Shown piece after piece: positions 12,701-23,132 of a stretch of DNA of 64,000 nucleotides. The notes under the pieces are model-generated. The model was given only the letters and a program-made list of their open reading frames with translations. It did not search any database and had not been told where the DNA came from. Positions within the stretch are counted from its first letter, which is position 1, and each line of letters starts with the position of its first letter. The translations under genes were made by a program, and so were the position numbers. The stretch is from Phascolomyces articulosus (lineage: Eukaryota > Mucoromycota > Mucoromycetes > Mucorales > Lichtheimiaceae), in assembly GCA_025677815.1 (NCBI GenBank), contig JAIXMP010000011.1:868001-932000 (forward strand), read 5' to 3'.

Positions 12701-13420
12701 TATGGATTAGTAAATGAGTGGTGTTTGTGACAAAAAAAAAACAATGTATATATAGACACTCTTTAGAGATGAAACCACAGGCATCGAACCATTTATCGGA
12801 ATTATTGTCAACCCTTCATTTGCATTTGAAGGTGATGTTTCACGAATACAATATGTTCATATTGAACATCACCAAAAGAATCAAGGTATTATTGGCTTCT
12901 CTTTTTTTTGTTGTTGTTGGGGGGGGCTTACTATATATAAATAAGGAAAATGTTTCTATATATACTTATTGACAACATTTTTTTTTACCGATGTCTATGA
13001 TATTAATTACCTTATGTATTATACAGGTATTCCATTTGCTTGCCCAATTACAATTTTACCCGACAATGTTTTATCTTCTGAAGTAATCGAACAAATGACT
13101 AGTTTGGTACATCAATTCAAAGGTTCTGATAAGTAAGTTGTGGGATTTTCATTGTGAATACAATTCATTTATTGGTAGATACTCTTTCATAAGCGAAAAA
13201 AAAGACAAAAGCAAATGATGCTAATTATCATTACAATTATTATAGCAATACAGATTTCGATGCTCGGATGGATAAAGTAATTGCTTCCTTACGAGCAAAT
13301 CTTCCGACAGTAACTGAACAAATGATGGACTTACTTCAAAACTTACGTGCATTGATGCATGAGGATGATCAACCTACCGCAGATGGTCCATCCTCATCTG
13401 GTCCAGTGAGTGTGATGTAA
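9724..13420 (+). CDS. MYSM1-like SANT-SWIRM-JAMM histone H2A deubiquitinase candidate
   Basis: Eleven exons (9724-10375, 10464-10540, 10646-10750, 10843-11226, 11326-11717, 11951-12158, 12264-12401, 12511-12654, 12756-12885, 13027-13132, 13246-13420) give 836 residues with every phase consistent. Domain order: His/Gln/Pro/Thr-rich N-terminus; SANT/Myb domain about 230-278 ([21 protein letters not shown]); low-complexity spacer; SWIRM domain about 425-510 ([15 protein letters not shown] ... [21 protein letters not shown]); acidic/basic linker; JAMM/MPN+ domain about 585-720. The metal site is complete: Glu619, His679-x-His681, Ser689 and Asp692 ([14 protein letters not shown]). This is the architecture of animal MYSM1 (2A-DUB), a zinc protease that removes ubiquitin from histone H2A in the nucleus. 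Intron 5 (233 bp) is longer than the rest. Orthology is inferred; domains are directly visible. Confidence 0.9.
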
Positions 13421-14929
13421 AAAAAAAAAAAATAACAACGACCTGTAAAGGTCAGGGAATTTGATTGTCAATGAAGAAAAATAATATATGTTATAGTAAT
13501 AATCATTGTATTAAAAAAAGGCTTTGTAATTGATTCTTCTTTTCATCATAATGGTATATTTTGCTTTGTTGAAAAATGAAAATAAAAATAAGAGTAAATA
13601 ACATATAACGTATAACATATACAATATATTTCCAATAATAATATAAAGGGGAAAGAAGACCAAAAGATATAATTAGTCGGACACTACATATTGATTCCCA
13701 TTTATTACTTGTTTCGATTTATTAAGGTTTTACCAAATGAACTGCACATGACATTTCATGTAACCAAGCAACAGTAGATTTGACAAGAAGTAACAATGTA
13801 TAAACCATTAGCCCTACATTTTGCTTATTTGCTATTATTGATGAGTATGTATATATACAACTGTCTTCCTGCACAACTCTTTTATATATTTTTACCACAC
13901 TTCACATGTGCATCTATTTCGTTGAGCGACTACTACAACCATATGTATTTTAAAATACACTGTTTTTATGTGTTGGGGATCTAAGGTATTTCAACTTAGA
14001 GGATTATGCTTTTGCTCTCCCAGGATGCAATATTTAAAAAAGATATCATGTCCGTCCTTAGCAATCACTAGAGGTAGCATGCTTGGTAGAAACAATGATG
14101 TATGGTGTCAAAGAGTTCGCCTTTGTTGGAATTCTGTACTTCACACAAGATTTTAATTTTATCAGAGCTCTATGATAAAATTCACTGTTGGTGAAGGATA
14201 TAGAGACACGCAAAGTATTTTTGTATTCTCATCTCTCAACAGTATGTATAATGTGGAATGATGAACAATTGTTATTTACTTTATACATCAAAAGTCAAAG
14301 AAAGTGATAATACTTTATGACCTACAAGGATAGAAACAAAAAAGATGAGCTATTTTTCCATGTCCAAAAAAAAAAAAAAACATTATATATTAGTATGGCA
14401 CTATAAGAAAAGAATCAATTGACAAAAAATACAGCCCTAACTTTTTGGGAGGGGGAAAACCATATGCTCCAAGTGCCTATTCGAAAGGACTTTCTTTGAT
14501 GGTAAGAACGTGGTGACGCGTCCAAGTATTCGCTGACAAAAGTGAAAGATTCAAATGACCAGCTTTTTATTTTGAATCAGGTATGTCTAGGGTATTTAAA
14601 AAAAATATAGAGAGAGAAAGTATCATACGTTATATATACGGTTTTAATAATAAGACAAGTGGAAGACTTCAACAATACAGTAATAGCGGTGGCTGTTGTA
14701 TATAATGGATCCGATGGAACATTCAAAGGAAATGGTTGTGTGCATGAAAGATTATCTATTTATGTCCAAGACTGCTTGTGTTTGTGTATGTGGGGGAAAA
14801 GGATCTTTTGTTGTATTTATAGCCGAACCTTAATTGTGTCATGTTCCTATTCAAAAAGGTTAACCATAAGTATTGCTCTTCCTCTTTATGAATAATAACA
14901 CTACTTGCACAAACAACATGTAACAGACA

Positions 14930-15193
14930 ACCAACGATTGACTTTTTTTTAAAAATTAATAAACCTATTCGATTGTGTATAGTTCGATCCATAAAATATA
15001 AAATAAACAGTCTATTTGTAACTTCAAACGTACGCACCCTCCTATTAGAAACAGTAAAGAACCAACAACAATTGACACCAAGCATGCTGGGGGTGTATAG
15101 TTAGATCTATAATCTATAAAATAGACAATCTAGTTAAAACATTCAATACATGCACTCATAAAAAAAACACTAACAATAAAGAACCAACGATTG
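14930..15193. repeat. diverged tandem duplication, about 120-bp unit
   Basis: Two copies of a block beginning GTGTATAGTT (14975 and 15093) and ending AAAGAACCAAC (about 15062 and 15186). They share CTATAAAAT, AACAGTCTA-like and CACTC/CACCC stretches, with many substitutions. The string ACCAACGATTG flanks the pair at 14930 and 15183, and a related copy lies at 15060. No coding content. Confidence 0.6.
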
Positions 15194-15350
15194 GCTTTTT
15201 TTTATACATCAAGAAAATAAATCTTTATTTTTTTTTATAAATAAACGAATTATATACATTATGTCAAAGAATACATATAAAAAAAAAGGTATATGCCATA
15301 TCATCTCGGTCACAGCTGGAATACACATTTCCTATACCCCACACCACACC

Positions 15351-15394
15351 AATTCAAGACCAACTCAAGATTAACTCGAGACCAACCCAAGACC
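15351..15394. repeat. 11-bp tandem repeat, four units
   Basis: Units AATTCAAGACC, AACTCAAGATT, AACTCGAGACC and AACCCAAGACC follow one another without gaps. Function unknown. Confidence 0.8.
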
Positions 15395-16449
15395 ACCCCT
15401 TGCGTATAGTGATTGGCATATGAAGTTTGATTTTTATAATATGACAGAGGAACCGGAATTCTTGTCACTTTTAGAAAGAGATGTTCGCAAATTATTTAAC
15501 CTACTTATTTTCGAATTTTTTGTAAACTTGTGGGCTTGTTTTGAAATTTCTATATTTGGAAATGGCTTACATTTTTTCTTGGTTATTCTTCGTTGTGCAA
15601 AGAATTCATAATAAAAAAGTATGTTTTTGGTATCATTCGAAAGGTAAAGAAGAGCTGAATACAATCATTGCATTATTTTTTTGGTAACATTTTTATGTAA
15701 GTTTTAAACTAGAAAGATAAAGGGATCGGTTCATATAATTCATAATTACATACAATGAAGGTGAGGGTGCTGTACTGATTGTTACACAGGGCATAATTAT
15801 ATCAGCTATTGACAACTGACTATGCATCCAATGCAACCATACCAGTTATTATTGTTATTACTATTATTGATTGACATGAACTGACTCGCCATATCATTGC
15901 TATCTTTAGTTTTCCCAAATGTGCTTTTTTTATGAGCTGAACCATATAGCTGTTGGGCTTTCTATATTTTTTTTCGTATATTTTCCATACCAAAAATTTG
16001 ACCTTTTTTCTTCTGGTGGTCTCTTATTTTTTTTTATTTGCATAATCAGTAAAAATGACAGTTGACACTAAGCTCTTTTTTTTTTCAGCAAGCTAAAAAT
16101 CTGAAAGAGAATTTGTAACTTTATATTAAAAAGAAATAATAGTTGAATGGACCACAGGTTATTATAGAATCACTATAAGTTCAAATTCTCGTTTCTTTTC
16201 GTGGTTGCCACCACCAGCGGCAACATCTATATCACGAATACAACATAATATTGATGAATCCACTATTAACAATAACAATAACAACGCGTATATCTTTTCT
16301 TGAGCATGTAGTACCAACCACCATCATCTCTATAATCATAAAGGAAATACATCACTCGCTCAAGTGGAAAAAAAAATGCGTGTCTGTCAGCACTCATAAT
16401 CTTCATGCCGTGCAATTCAATCATGAACACAATCCTATGGAAGAAAACG

Positions 16450-17074
16450 TCATGTTGAATTCGTTGTACGTTTTGAACAATAAGAACAAGAACTTCAAAT
16501 GTTTGAATCAAAAAAATTTAATCCTGAATGTTTTATTGGCGATCAAAGTTGGATATAAATTTGGATTTTTTGGAGACGATGCTAAAATTGCTTCTCGTGT
16601 ACTTTAAATTACTCAATTCATTGGTCGTAATCTGTATGTGGCAAATATATCAGCTTATTGTTTGGCTATTCATGTACGATGATTTGTTCATGATGGATTT
16701 AAAGTAGAGATGGTTCAACAAACAGAAGCGGCATCTGGATCCAGTATAGGAGGTCAATTGGACCACTGGCATACTCAAAGGAAGGACATGTACGGATGAA
16801 ATAACAATGGTTACTAAATTATTGGATTTGAATGAGAATACAACAAGTGGGTCATTCTCTTTATCATCCAATTATTTGTTATGTATTGTTGAAGAAAAAT
16901 GAGAAGGTGGAAGATCGTATGAATATGTTAAGATTGGACTTGTGGATGTATAATAAATGCGACACCAGACTTGGAATGCGTATACTACATATCATACATT
17001 GCGGGTTATTATTACCGTTTAGTTTGAGCAAAGCGGCTGAAAAAGTGATAAAGCACATGAGCATGCAAAGGTAA
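16450..17074 (+). pseudogene. decayed MSH3 (MutS homologue) fragment
   Basis: Broken frames on the plus strand spell a MutS domain I/II segment. From 16530: IKVGYKFGFFGDDAKIASRVL, an in-frame stop, then FIGRNLYVANISAYCLAIHVR, another stop, then FVHDGFKVEMVQQTEAAS. After a frameshift comes MVTKLLDLNENTT...NYLLCIVEEK, then EKVEDRMN, and finally RILHIIHCGLLLPFSLSKAAEKVIKHMS. This order and wording match the mispair-binding and connector domains of MSH3 (MutS-beta, insertion/deletion-loop repair). The connector, lever, clamp and ATPase domains downstream are missing. At least three frame breaks and two nonsense codons show it is dead. No intact MSH3 is in the window, so a functional copy elsewhere is expected. 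Confidence 0.8.
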
Positions 17075-17653
17075 ATAGTAGTGGTAGTAGATTGGATTCA
17101 TAGATGTTTGCACCATATTAATAAATGCTTTGAATCAAATTTTTTATATGATAAATCTTTGCCTATTAACTGAGTTTATGACATATAATATATCATATTT
17201 CTTCTTCTATGTACATAAGAAATAAAAATAGTTTTTTACAAAGTAAAATTTTGGATCTATACCATATTTGGACGAACATCCTGTAAAAATGTCTATTTAA
17301 AAAGGTTTGCACCATATAAACATTGAGGAGAGTATTATGCAAAGCAAAAGAACAGTGACATTACTATTAGGGGAGATAATATTTTGCAGTAATGTTTATT
17401 ATAACTGGAATTCCAAACTTTATAATAAAGAGTAATGTACTTTTTATTTATTTAATGTGTAATGTGTTAATCGCATTCCTTCTTTTCACAGAACTGCTTA
17501 CTGATAATAACTTCTTGCATAGGTAATGTAAGGATCAACTTGTGGTGAATAACATATTTTTTTTTGTTTATATACTACGTATGCCCTGGTGTTGGTAACT
17601 TTAATTTTTCCATGCCTGAAAAAAAAACTTTGTTCTGTACAGTTAATATAAAG
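17075..17653. other. AT-rich spacer
   Basis: No gene, repeat or RNA seen. The MSH3 similarity stops at its left edge. Confidence 0.5.
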
Positions 17654-18004
17654 ATGTCCATGCATAATAGTCTACACTGTTTGCGACCTTTTCTTTTTTT
17701 TTTTTTTTTTGGTGAGTGTTTATAAAAGCGAGACCATTGATTTTCTTTTTCGATTTTATCCATCTTTTTCATATAATCACTACTTTCGTTTCTCTTTTCA
17801 GTATTCTATACTCTAGCTACTGCAAGTTCTATTCAAGAAGAATACAGTCCCACCAAAGAATCCGTCCATGTTGAAAAACAAGACCCGCCACCCTTCCTAG
17901 GAAAATTTAATAGCCCATGCATAGATTGTAATATTCCTGGTTTCCTTCCATGTTCTGATACATGCAATGTCATTCTTCCATCAGAATACTTTGGGTTACA
18001 ATAG
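17654..18004 (+). CDS. candidate small secreted cysteine-containing protein
   Basis: Two exons, 17654-17711 and 17802-18004, joined by a GTGAGT donor and a TTTTCAG acceptor, give 86 residues and an exact codon count. The N-terminus is MSMHNSLHCLRPFLFFFFFV followed by FYTLATASS, a plausible signal peptide with cleavage near residue 28-30. The mature part has four cysteines clustered near the C-terminus (PCIDC, then PCSDTC) and ends FGLQ. The hydrophobic core is partly made by a poly-T run, which could be chance. No family is recognised. Secretion is inferred; existence of the gene needs transcript evidence. Confidence 0.42.
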
Positions 18005-20160
18005 AAACAACGATGAGGGTATGTAACATTACCTTTATTAGTTTTGGAGTCGAATTGTTTTATTCGTTATACGACCCTCCTTTTTTTTTTCTATATCTCA
18101 CAACATATAGCATTTCATTATTTAGCATTCGTTTTTTTTTTATCTCATCATATATAGTTCAACCCTCGATTTTTTTTTTAAAAAAAAAAAACTCGGGAAT
18201 TCTAAAGAAAGTGGATGTATTAAGTAGGGTTTTGCAAAATTTCGGGAAGTTTGTCACTTTATTAGATTAAATATATTAATTTTAACGCATTATGTACATT
18301 TCACTATGGGGAAAAAAAACTTGTTATTATAACAAAGGATGGGATAGAATCACATTTGTATCGTCACTGTCCTATATAAATAAAAGCATTGCTATTTCAC
18401 GTGTTTACAAATAATAGCCATGCAATTATATTTACTTTTATACAATATGTTGATAACACCATTCGTTTGTTGAGCGTGTTGTAATTCTTTCTCGAAATGT
18501 ATGTCGTCTACTTGGGTTTTTCCTTCCTGCTCCATATTCTTGAACTTGATTGCATTGTTGTCGCGGGTATTTTGATAGGTATTTTGATGATTTATATACA
18601 ACCTTCTTACAATAATATACTTCATGTATATTTAGAAAGAAAAAAAAAAGACATGTTCGTACAATGTATATAATTTTATCTTTCAGAGTAACTACACTTA
18701 TAATATTCCACAAAACATGAAATAAAAGTTGAGTTTTTTTTTAATTATTATTAATTTATATCGTATCATCAATGAAATAGCTTTTCCCCCCCCCCCGGAG
18801 GTCCCATATATTTATATATATATAGAGAGAGAGAAGGAGGTTATTTTATATAGCCATTAAAAAGACTTTATATAAATTGCCCATTGCGGAGAAGATATGA
18901 GTGAATTATTATTAGGTATATTATTATATGTTGAGGGCGGTAAAAATGCATGTCATGTAAATGATGTACTACATCATCATGCGTCCCAGCTATATATAAA
19001 AATATATTCTGTTGATGGATTATATAATGAAAGAAAGAAAGGTATTATTATCCGATTCTTTTCCTTCCGATTCGAACTTTTTCTGGTGATACGCGACGAA
19101 CTGGCCATCGATTAAATGATGATAGAAACCGGAGCATGAAAACGAAAGATTTTAAAATGTCAGATTCAAAAAGAAGTAAAAACACAACCTCCCATAATTG
19201 TCAAGTTGGATGGATTTAAATGTATCACCAATATGGACCTCTAACAATGAAAATGTGATTACGTAGAAAAAAAATATTATAGAAATGAAGTAAATGTTTT
19301 TGTATGTGTTTAAATCTTTCTTTTTTATAAAATAAGAAAGAAAAATGTTTCATGTTAATATTAATTAAAGAGAAAAAAATGCCTAAAAGAAAAAGAAAAA
19401 ATGGTACTATGTCCAAACTTATTAAGGGGGAAAAAAAGGTAGAAAATAAAAATAAAAAAATGAAGAAATCCTAAAAAAAAAAAGAAAAAAAAAACAGAAA
19501 AAAAAAAGCCATTCATATATATAAATTGGTATTATGTTTGGTCGGTTTTGCTTTTTTTTTTTGACATCCTGTTTTTTCTTTTTTTTTTTTTTTTTTTAGT
19601 TTTAGGATTTCTTCAAGTAGAAGAAGAGAATATCCCTCTTCGAGATTATAAAAAGGGATATACAAAAAAAAAAGATATTAAGTTATTCTTTTTTTTTGGG
19701 GATGTTTGCGTGTGGATAAGGTTTTTTTTGTGGGTCTATAAAAACAAAAATAGAGAGAGAGAAAGAAAAAAAAATAAACTTGAAAGGGGAAAAAGAAAAA
19801 GAAAAAAAGGGCATTATAAAAGAAAAAAAAAAGGGTTATTTGAAAAAGGCTTGTTTTTTTTGTCAATAAGAAAGAAGACATGGTTTGGTGAAAAAGAAAA
19901 AGGTGCTATATAAAGAAAAAGAGTTGGGGGCATGAAAAGAAATGTGAGAGTGGAAATATAAGTGTGTGAGTGAGTTGAGTGCTTATAAGAACAATTCTTT
20001 CTTTTTTGTGTTTCTTAGGAGAAGAAGTATAAAAGAATAAATGCAAAAAGGGTTACAAATAAAAAAAAAGTGGTTGATGGGGGAAGATGGATGGAATTTG
20101 ATATAACGTAAAAAGAAAAAAAGTGATGATGATGGGATGATAGATGATGATGGAGGAATT
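18005..20160. other. gene-poor region with homopolymer tracts
   Basis: Contains an 11-C run (18786-18796), TA repeats beside it, and from about 19360 to 19910 dense A- and T-runs. These produce Lys- or Phe-rich open frames that are not credible genes. A 77-codon minus-strand frame (18392-18625) has protein-like composition but no support. Confidence 0.5.
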
Positions 20161-21560
20161 TTACATATTACCCATGGAAGAATACATGTTCATATTTTCC
20201 AAGGCTTGTTTTTGTAATACGCCTTCTTGAAACTTGCGAAGTTGTTCATTTTCATGTACCAATCGTTCAAGTTCAGCTAAAATGGTCATTTGCGTGCTCT
20301 TGAGATGTTGAATATGTTGAACAGCTATTTTGATCATTATTTTGAATAGAGTGAAATTAATAAAAAATGATTTGACCCTTGTGTATATTATTTCCCTTTC
20401 CTCCTTCTTCTACTTTGGTCCCTTGCCTTTTTTCCCCCTTTTCTTATCAAAAAAAAAAGATTACTTACTGCGATGCAATAACGCCACTTTACTCATCTTT
20501 TTGTTAAGACAAGCAGGAAGTTCATTCCGTAAATCTTCAAAACCGTCTTTGATTTGGGCACGACGTTTTTGTTCAGATTGGATATGAATTTGTCGTCGCA
20601 TTTCAGCAGTAGACATATTGCCTTGACTATTTATATATATAATATATACATTTAGTTGGTTCACAATAAAGGAGGTATATCATAATGTAAAAAAAAAAGA
20701 GAGAAAGAAAAAAAAACATACGCAGTATTTTCATCATCAACCACCGCTTGTTGTAAATGTTGTTGTTGTAATTGTTGTTGTTGGTCTTCTGGTTGAGGAG
20801 AAACACTTTGTTCGTCATCCGTACAACGTCGCTTTTTACGATGTTGAGAACATGCCGATTGTTCAAATGACTCTTTAGAGTATTGAAGAAACTCGGGATA
20901 AAATGATTCCGGCAAAGAAGCAGCCTTGGCGATCGTTTGATTCAAATAAGCAGATGATGATGAAGTGGATGTCGTAGTAGAAGATGATGATGAAGCAACC
21001 AACATGGGAGGTTCAGCGGGTTTGTGCGATAAGGCAGATGATGATTGAGATGGTGGAGTGGATGGTGACATGCCTGACATGAACGAGTCTGGACTTCCCA
21101 TCACTGTTTGATCGTAATACACGGGTGCACCCATGGTAGTATTAGGACTCGTAGTACCGACAACAGAGTGAGGTGGTGAAGTCGTTGTAGGCGTAGCTGT
21201 TGCCATAGGATTCATGTAATATGAAGGTGAGCCTTAAAAAGTTCATTATATCATATGTATTGAATGGATTCGTTGATGTTTGATGGTGTTTTGATATGCG
21301 ATAATTTTTTGTAAGGTTAGTTATATTTTTTTTTTTTGTATCCATGAAAAAAAGATCGCCACTTTCACTCTCTTTCACTCTCTCTTTTCTCACTATGCAC
21401 CAAAACTGCCACCTTTCTATCAACAACAAAAAACTATGCGTGTATAATTTGTTTTTTTTTTACCTGGATGATACATGATAGGTTGATCCATGGTCATTTT
21501 AGGATAATGATGTTGAGAATAATCATTCATATACTCGGAATTCAAGACAAGATTGTTCAT
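20161..21560 (-). CDS. basic helix-loop-helix transcription factor
   Basis: Minus-strand exons 21464-21560, 20722-21232, 20469-20626 and 20161-20324 encode 309 residues with consistent phases. The N-terminal 190 residues are Ser/Thr/Pro/Gln-rich. The basic region starts near residue 213 (RRQIHIQSEQKRRAQIKDGF) and carries His217, Glu221 and Arg225, the 5-9-13 set that contacts CACGTG-type E-boxes. Helix 1 (FEDLRNELP), a short loop, and helix 2 (MSKVALLHRTVQHIQHLKS) follow, then a leucine-zipper-like heptad stretch (ILAELERLVHENEQL). The pattern resembles Max/Mlx-type and fungal bHLH-zip factors that act as dimers in the nucleus. Target genes unknown. The 5' leader region is rich in GA/CT microsatellites. 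Confidence 0.92.
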
Positions 21561-22201
21561 TGTTATATCAAATAAAAAATGGGGGAAGATTGTAGTAATA
21601 AAAACGATTGAGAAGTGGGTGTGAATGTGTGTGTATATGAGAGAAAGAGTTGCTGTTTTTGAACGGTAAAAGGATGTTAGACGTGTTCTGATTAGGGAAT
21701 AAAAAGAGAGAGATAGAGAGATAGAGAGAGGTTACGTTTGCGTTTACTTTTTGTAATAAGTTTGGATAGGGAAAATATGAAAAAAAAAGACAAGGGAAGG
21801 GGCGAAGGATATGAACCGATGTGCTTTTTGGGGGGGAAAAATAAAAGGTAAGGTAAAGGTTAGGATAAAGGAAAGAGAATGAAGTGAAAAGGATTTCTCT
21901 GATAGTTTCCTTGTTATTATGCTGTCTGTCTGTCTCTGTCGTCCTTTTTGGCTTGGACAAAGTAGTAAAAAAAAAAAAAGTGCTACGAGAATGCTACGTT
22001 TTGTGTGCAGATTGCAGTTTTTTATTTTGTTTTTCAGTGAACGCACAGTGTATTATATACTTTTATGAGTAAGTTTATGTGTAATATATGTGTAATGTGT
22101 ATAACGTATCAAAATGTATATATATATGTGTGTGTGTGTGAGTGTGAGTGTGAGTGTGAGTATATATATATATATATAAGATGCTGTTTGGTTTGAATGT
22201 G

Positions 22202-22312
22202 CCTCACTTTTTTTTTTTCTCATGCACCGACATTCGTAAGTGAGGTTCTACAAGTGCAACGGCCCTTCCACTTGTTGGGTTCCGACCCTTCAAGTCCGCC
22301 CCGGAACCTGGT
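22202..22312. other. GC-rich island with nested hairpins
   Basis: In very AT-rich surroundings, CCTCAC (22202-22207) can pair with GTGAGG (22240-22245), ACAAGTG (22250-22256) with CACTTGT (22269-22275), and GGTTCCG (22278-22284) with CGGAACC (22302-22308). It could be a structured RNA, a transposon remnant or a promoter element. No known family is recognised. Confidence 0.4.
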
Positions 22313-23098
22313 TCCATGACATGTAATTATAATACTCACAAACATTTTGAATAGAAAAAAAACGTACAAGTCTTTCTGCACAATATTAAGGAGAAAAAGA
22401 GGAGAAATATCTTTATGATTACTATTGATTCGTTCAATTTAGATGAAGGTACAAGTTTAAAAAGATAGATGAAAGAAAAAGAGAGAGAAAGAGAGAGATG
22501 TAGGTTATACATAATAATAATAATAACGCAAGACCTTTTTTTGGTATATGCATATATCTACTTTATATACTTATCCTAAAAAGATCCCTTCTCTGGTTTT
22601 TTTTTTATAATATATTATATTTCAATCTACTACTACTACTATTACTACTACTATCATATCAAAAGTAGTAATAAGCCCATTCAATATGAATGATAAAAGA
22701 AAAAAAAACCACGCATAATGAATAGTTCTTGTTCTTCCTCCGCCTATCTCGATAATATAAAGGTACAAAGAAAATAGATAGACCCTCACTTTTTATATAT
22801 TCTTCTCTCTCTGTGTGTGAGTGGTTTTTTTTCTCACTCATCAAAAGGTTTTACATAAAACTCGTAATCGGTCCGAGCCCCCCAAAAGTGTAACCATAAA
22901 GTGAAAACTTTAAAATTTTCTCTCTCTCTCTCTTTCTGCGTAATGCGCGTTTGTACGTTGACGGTACGTAACTTTTTCTATGAGTGTGTGATATATATAT
23001 TCTTTTTTATCTTTGGTAATGATATAAAAATGTTAATCTATTATATATAAATGTATGTATGTATTACTTATTGATAACTAGATCTCCCTTTCTCTCTT

Positions 23099-23132
<34 letters not shown>

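Larger units (their letters stand above)
13421..16449. other. gene-poor AT-rich region
   Basis: Three kilobases without a supportable gene. It holds a diverged tandem duplication (14930-15193), a four-unit 11-bp repeat (15351-15394) and a 10-bp-arm palindrome (14155-14182). Short open frames here have no domain signal. Confidence 0.5.

Noticed and set aside
16170..16200. GTTCAAATTC and similar strings (also GATTCAAATCC near 25983) resembling tRNA T-loops
   Set aside because: No acceptor, D or anticodon stems could be paired around them.
18392..18625. 77-codon minus-strand frame with protein-like composition (MEQEGKTQVDDIHFEKEL)
   Set aside because: No domain, no signal peptide, no splice partners or homology that I can recognise; may be a remnant but not supportable.
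19548..19913. Long Lys/Phe-rich open frame on the plus strand (and its minus-strand mirror)
   Set aside because: Made of A and T homopolymers; no domain, no codon bias, no neighbouring signals.
22120..22180. Regularly spaced GTGTGA units suggesting a CRISPR or telomere-like array
   Set aside because: Simple microsatellite grading into TA repeats; no spacers, eukaryotic context.
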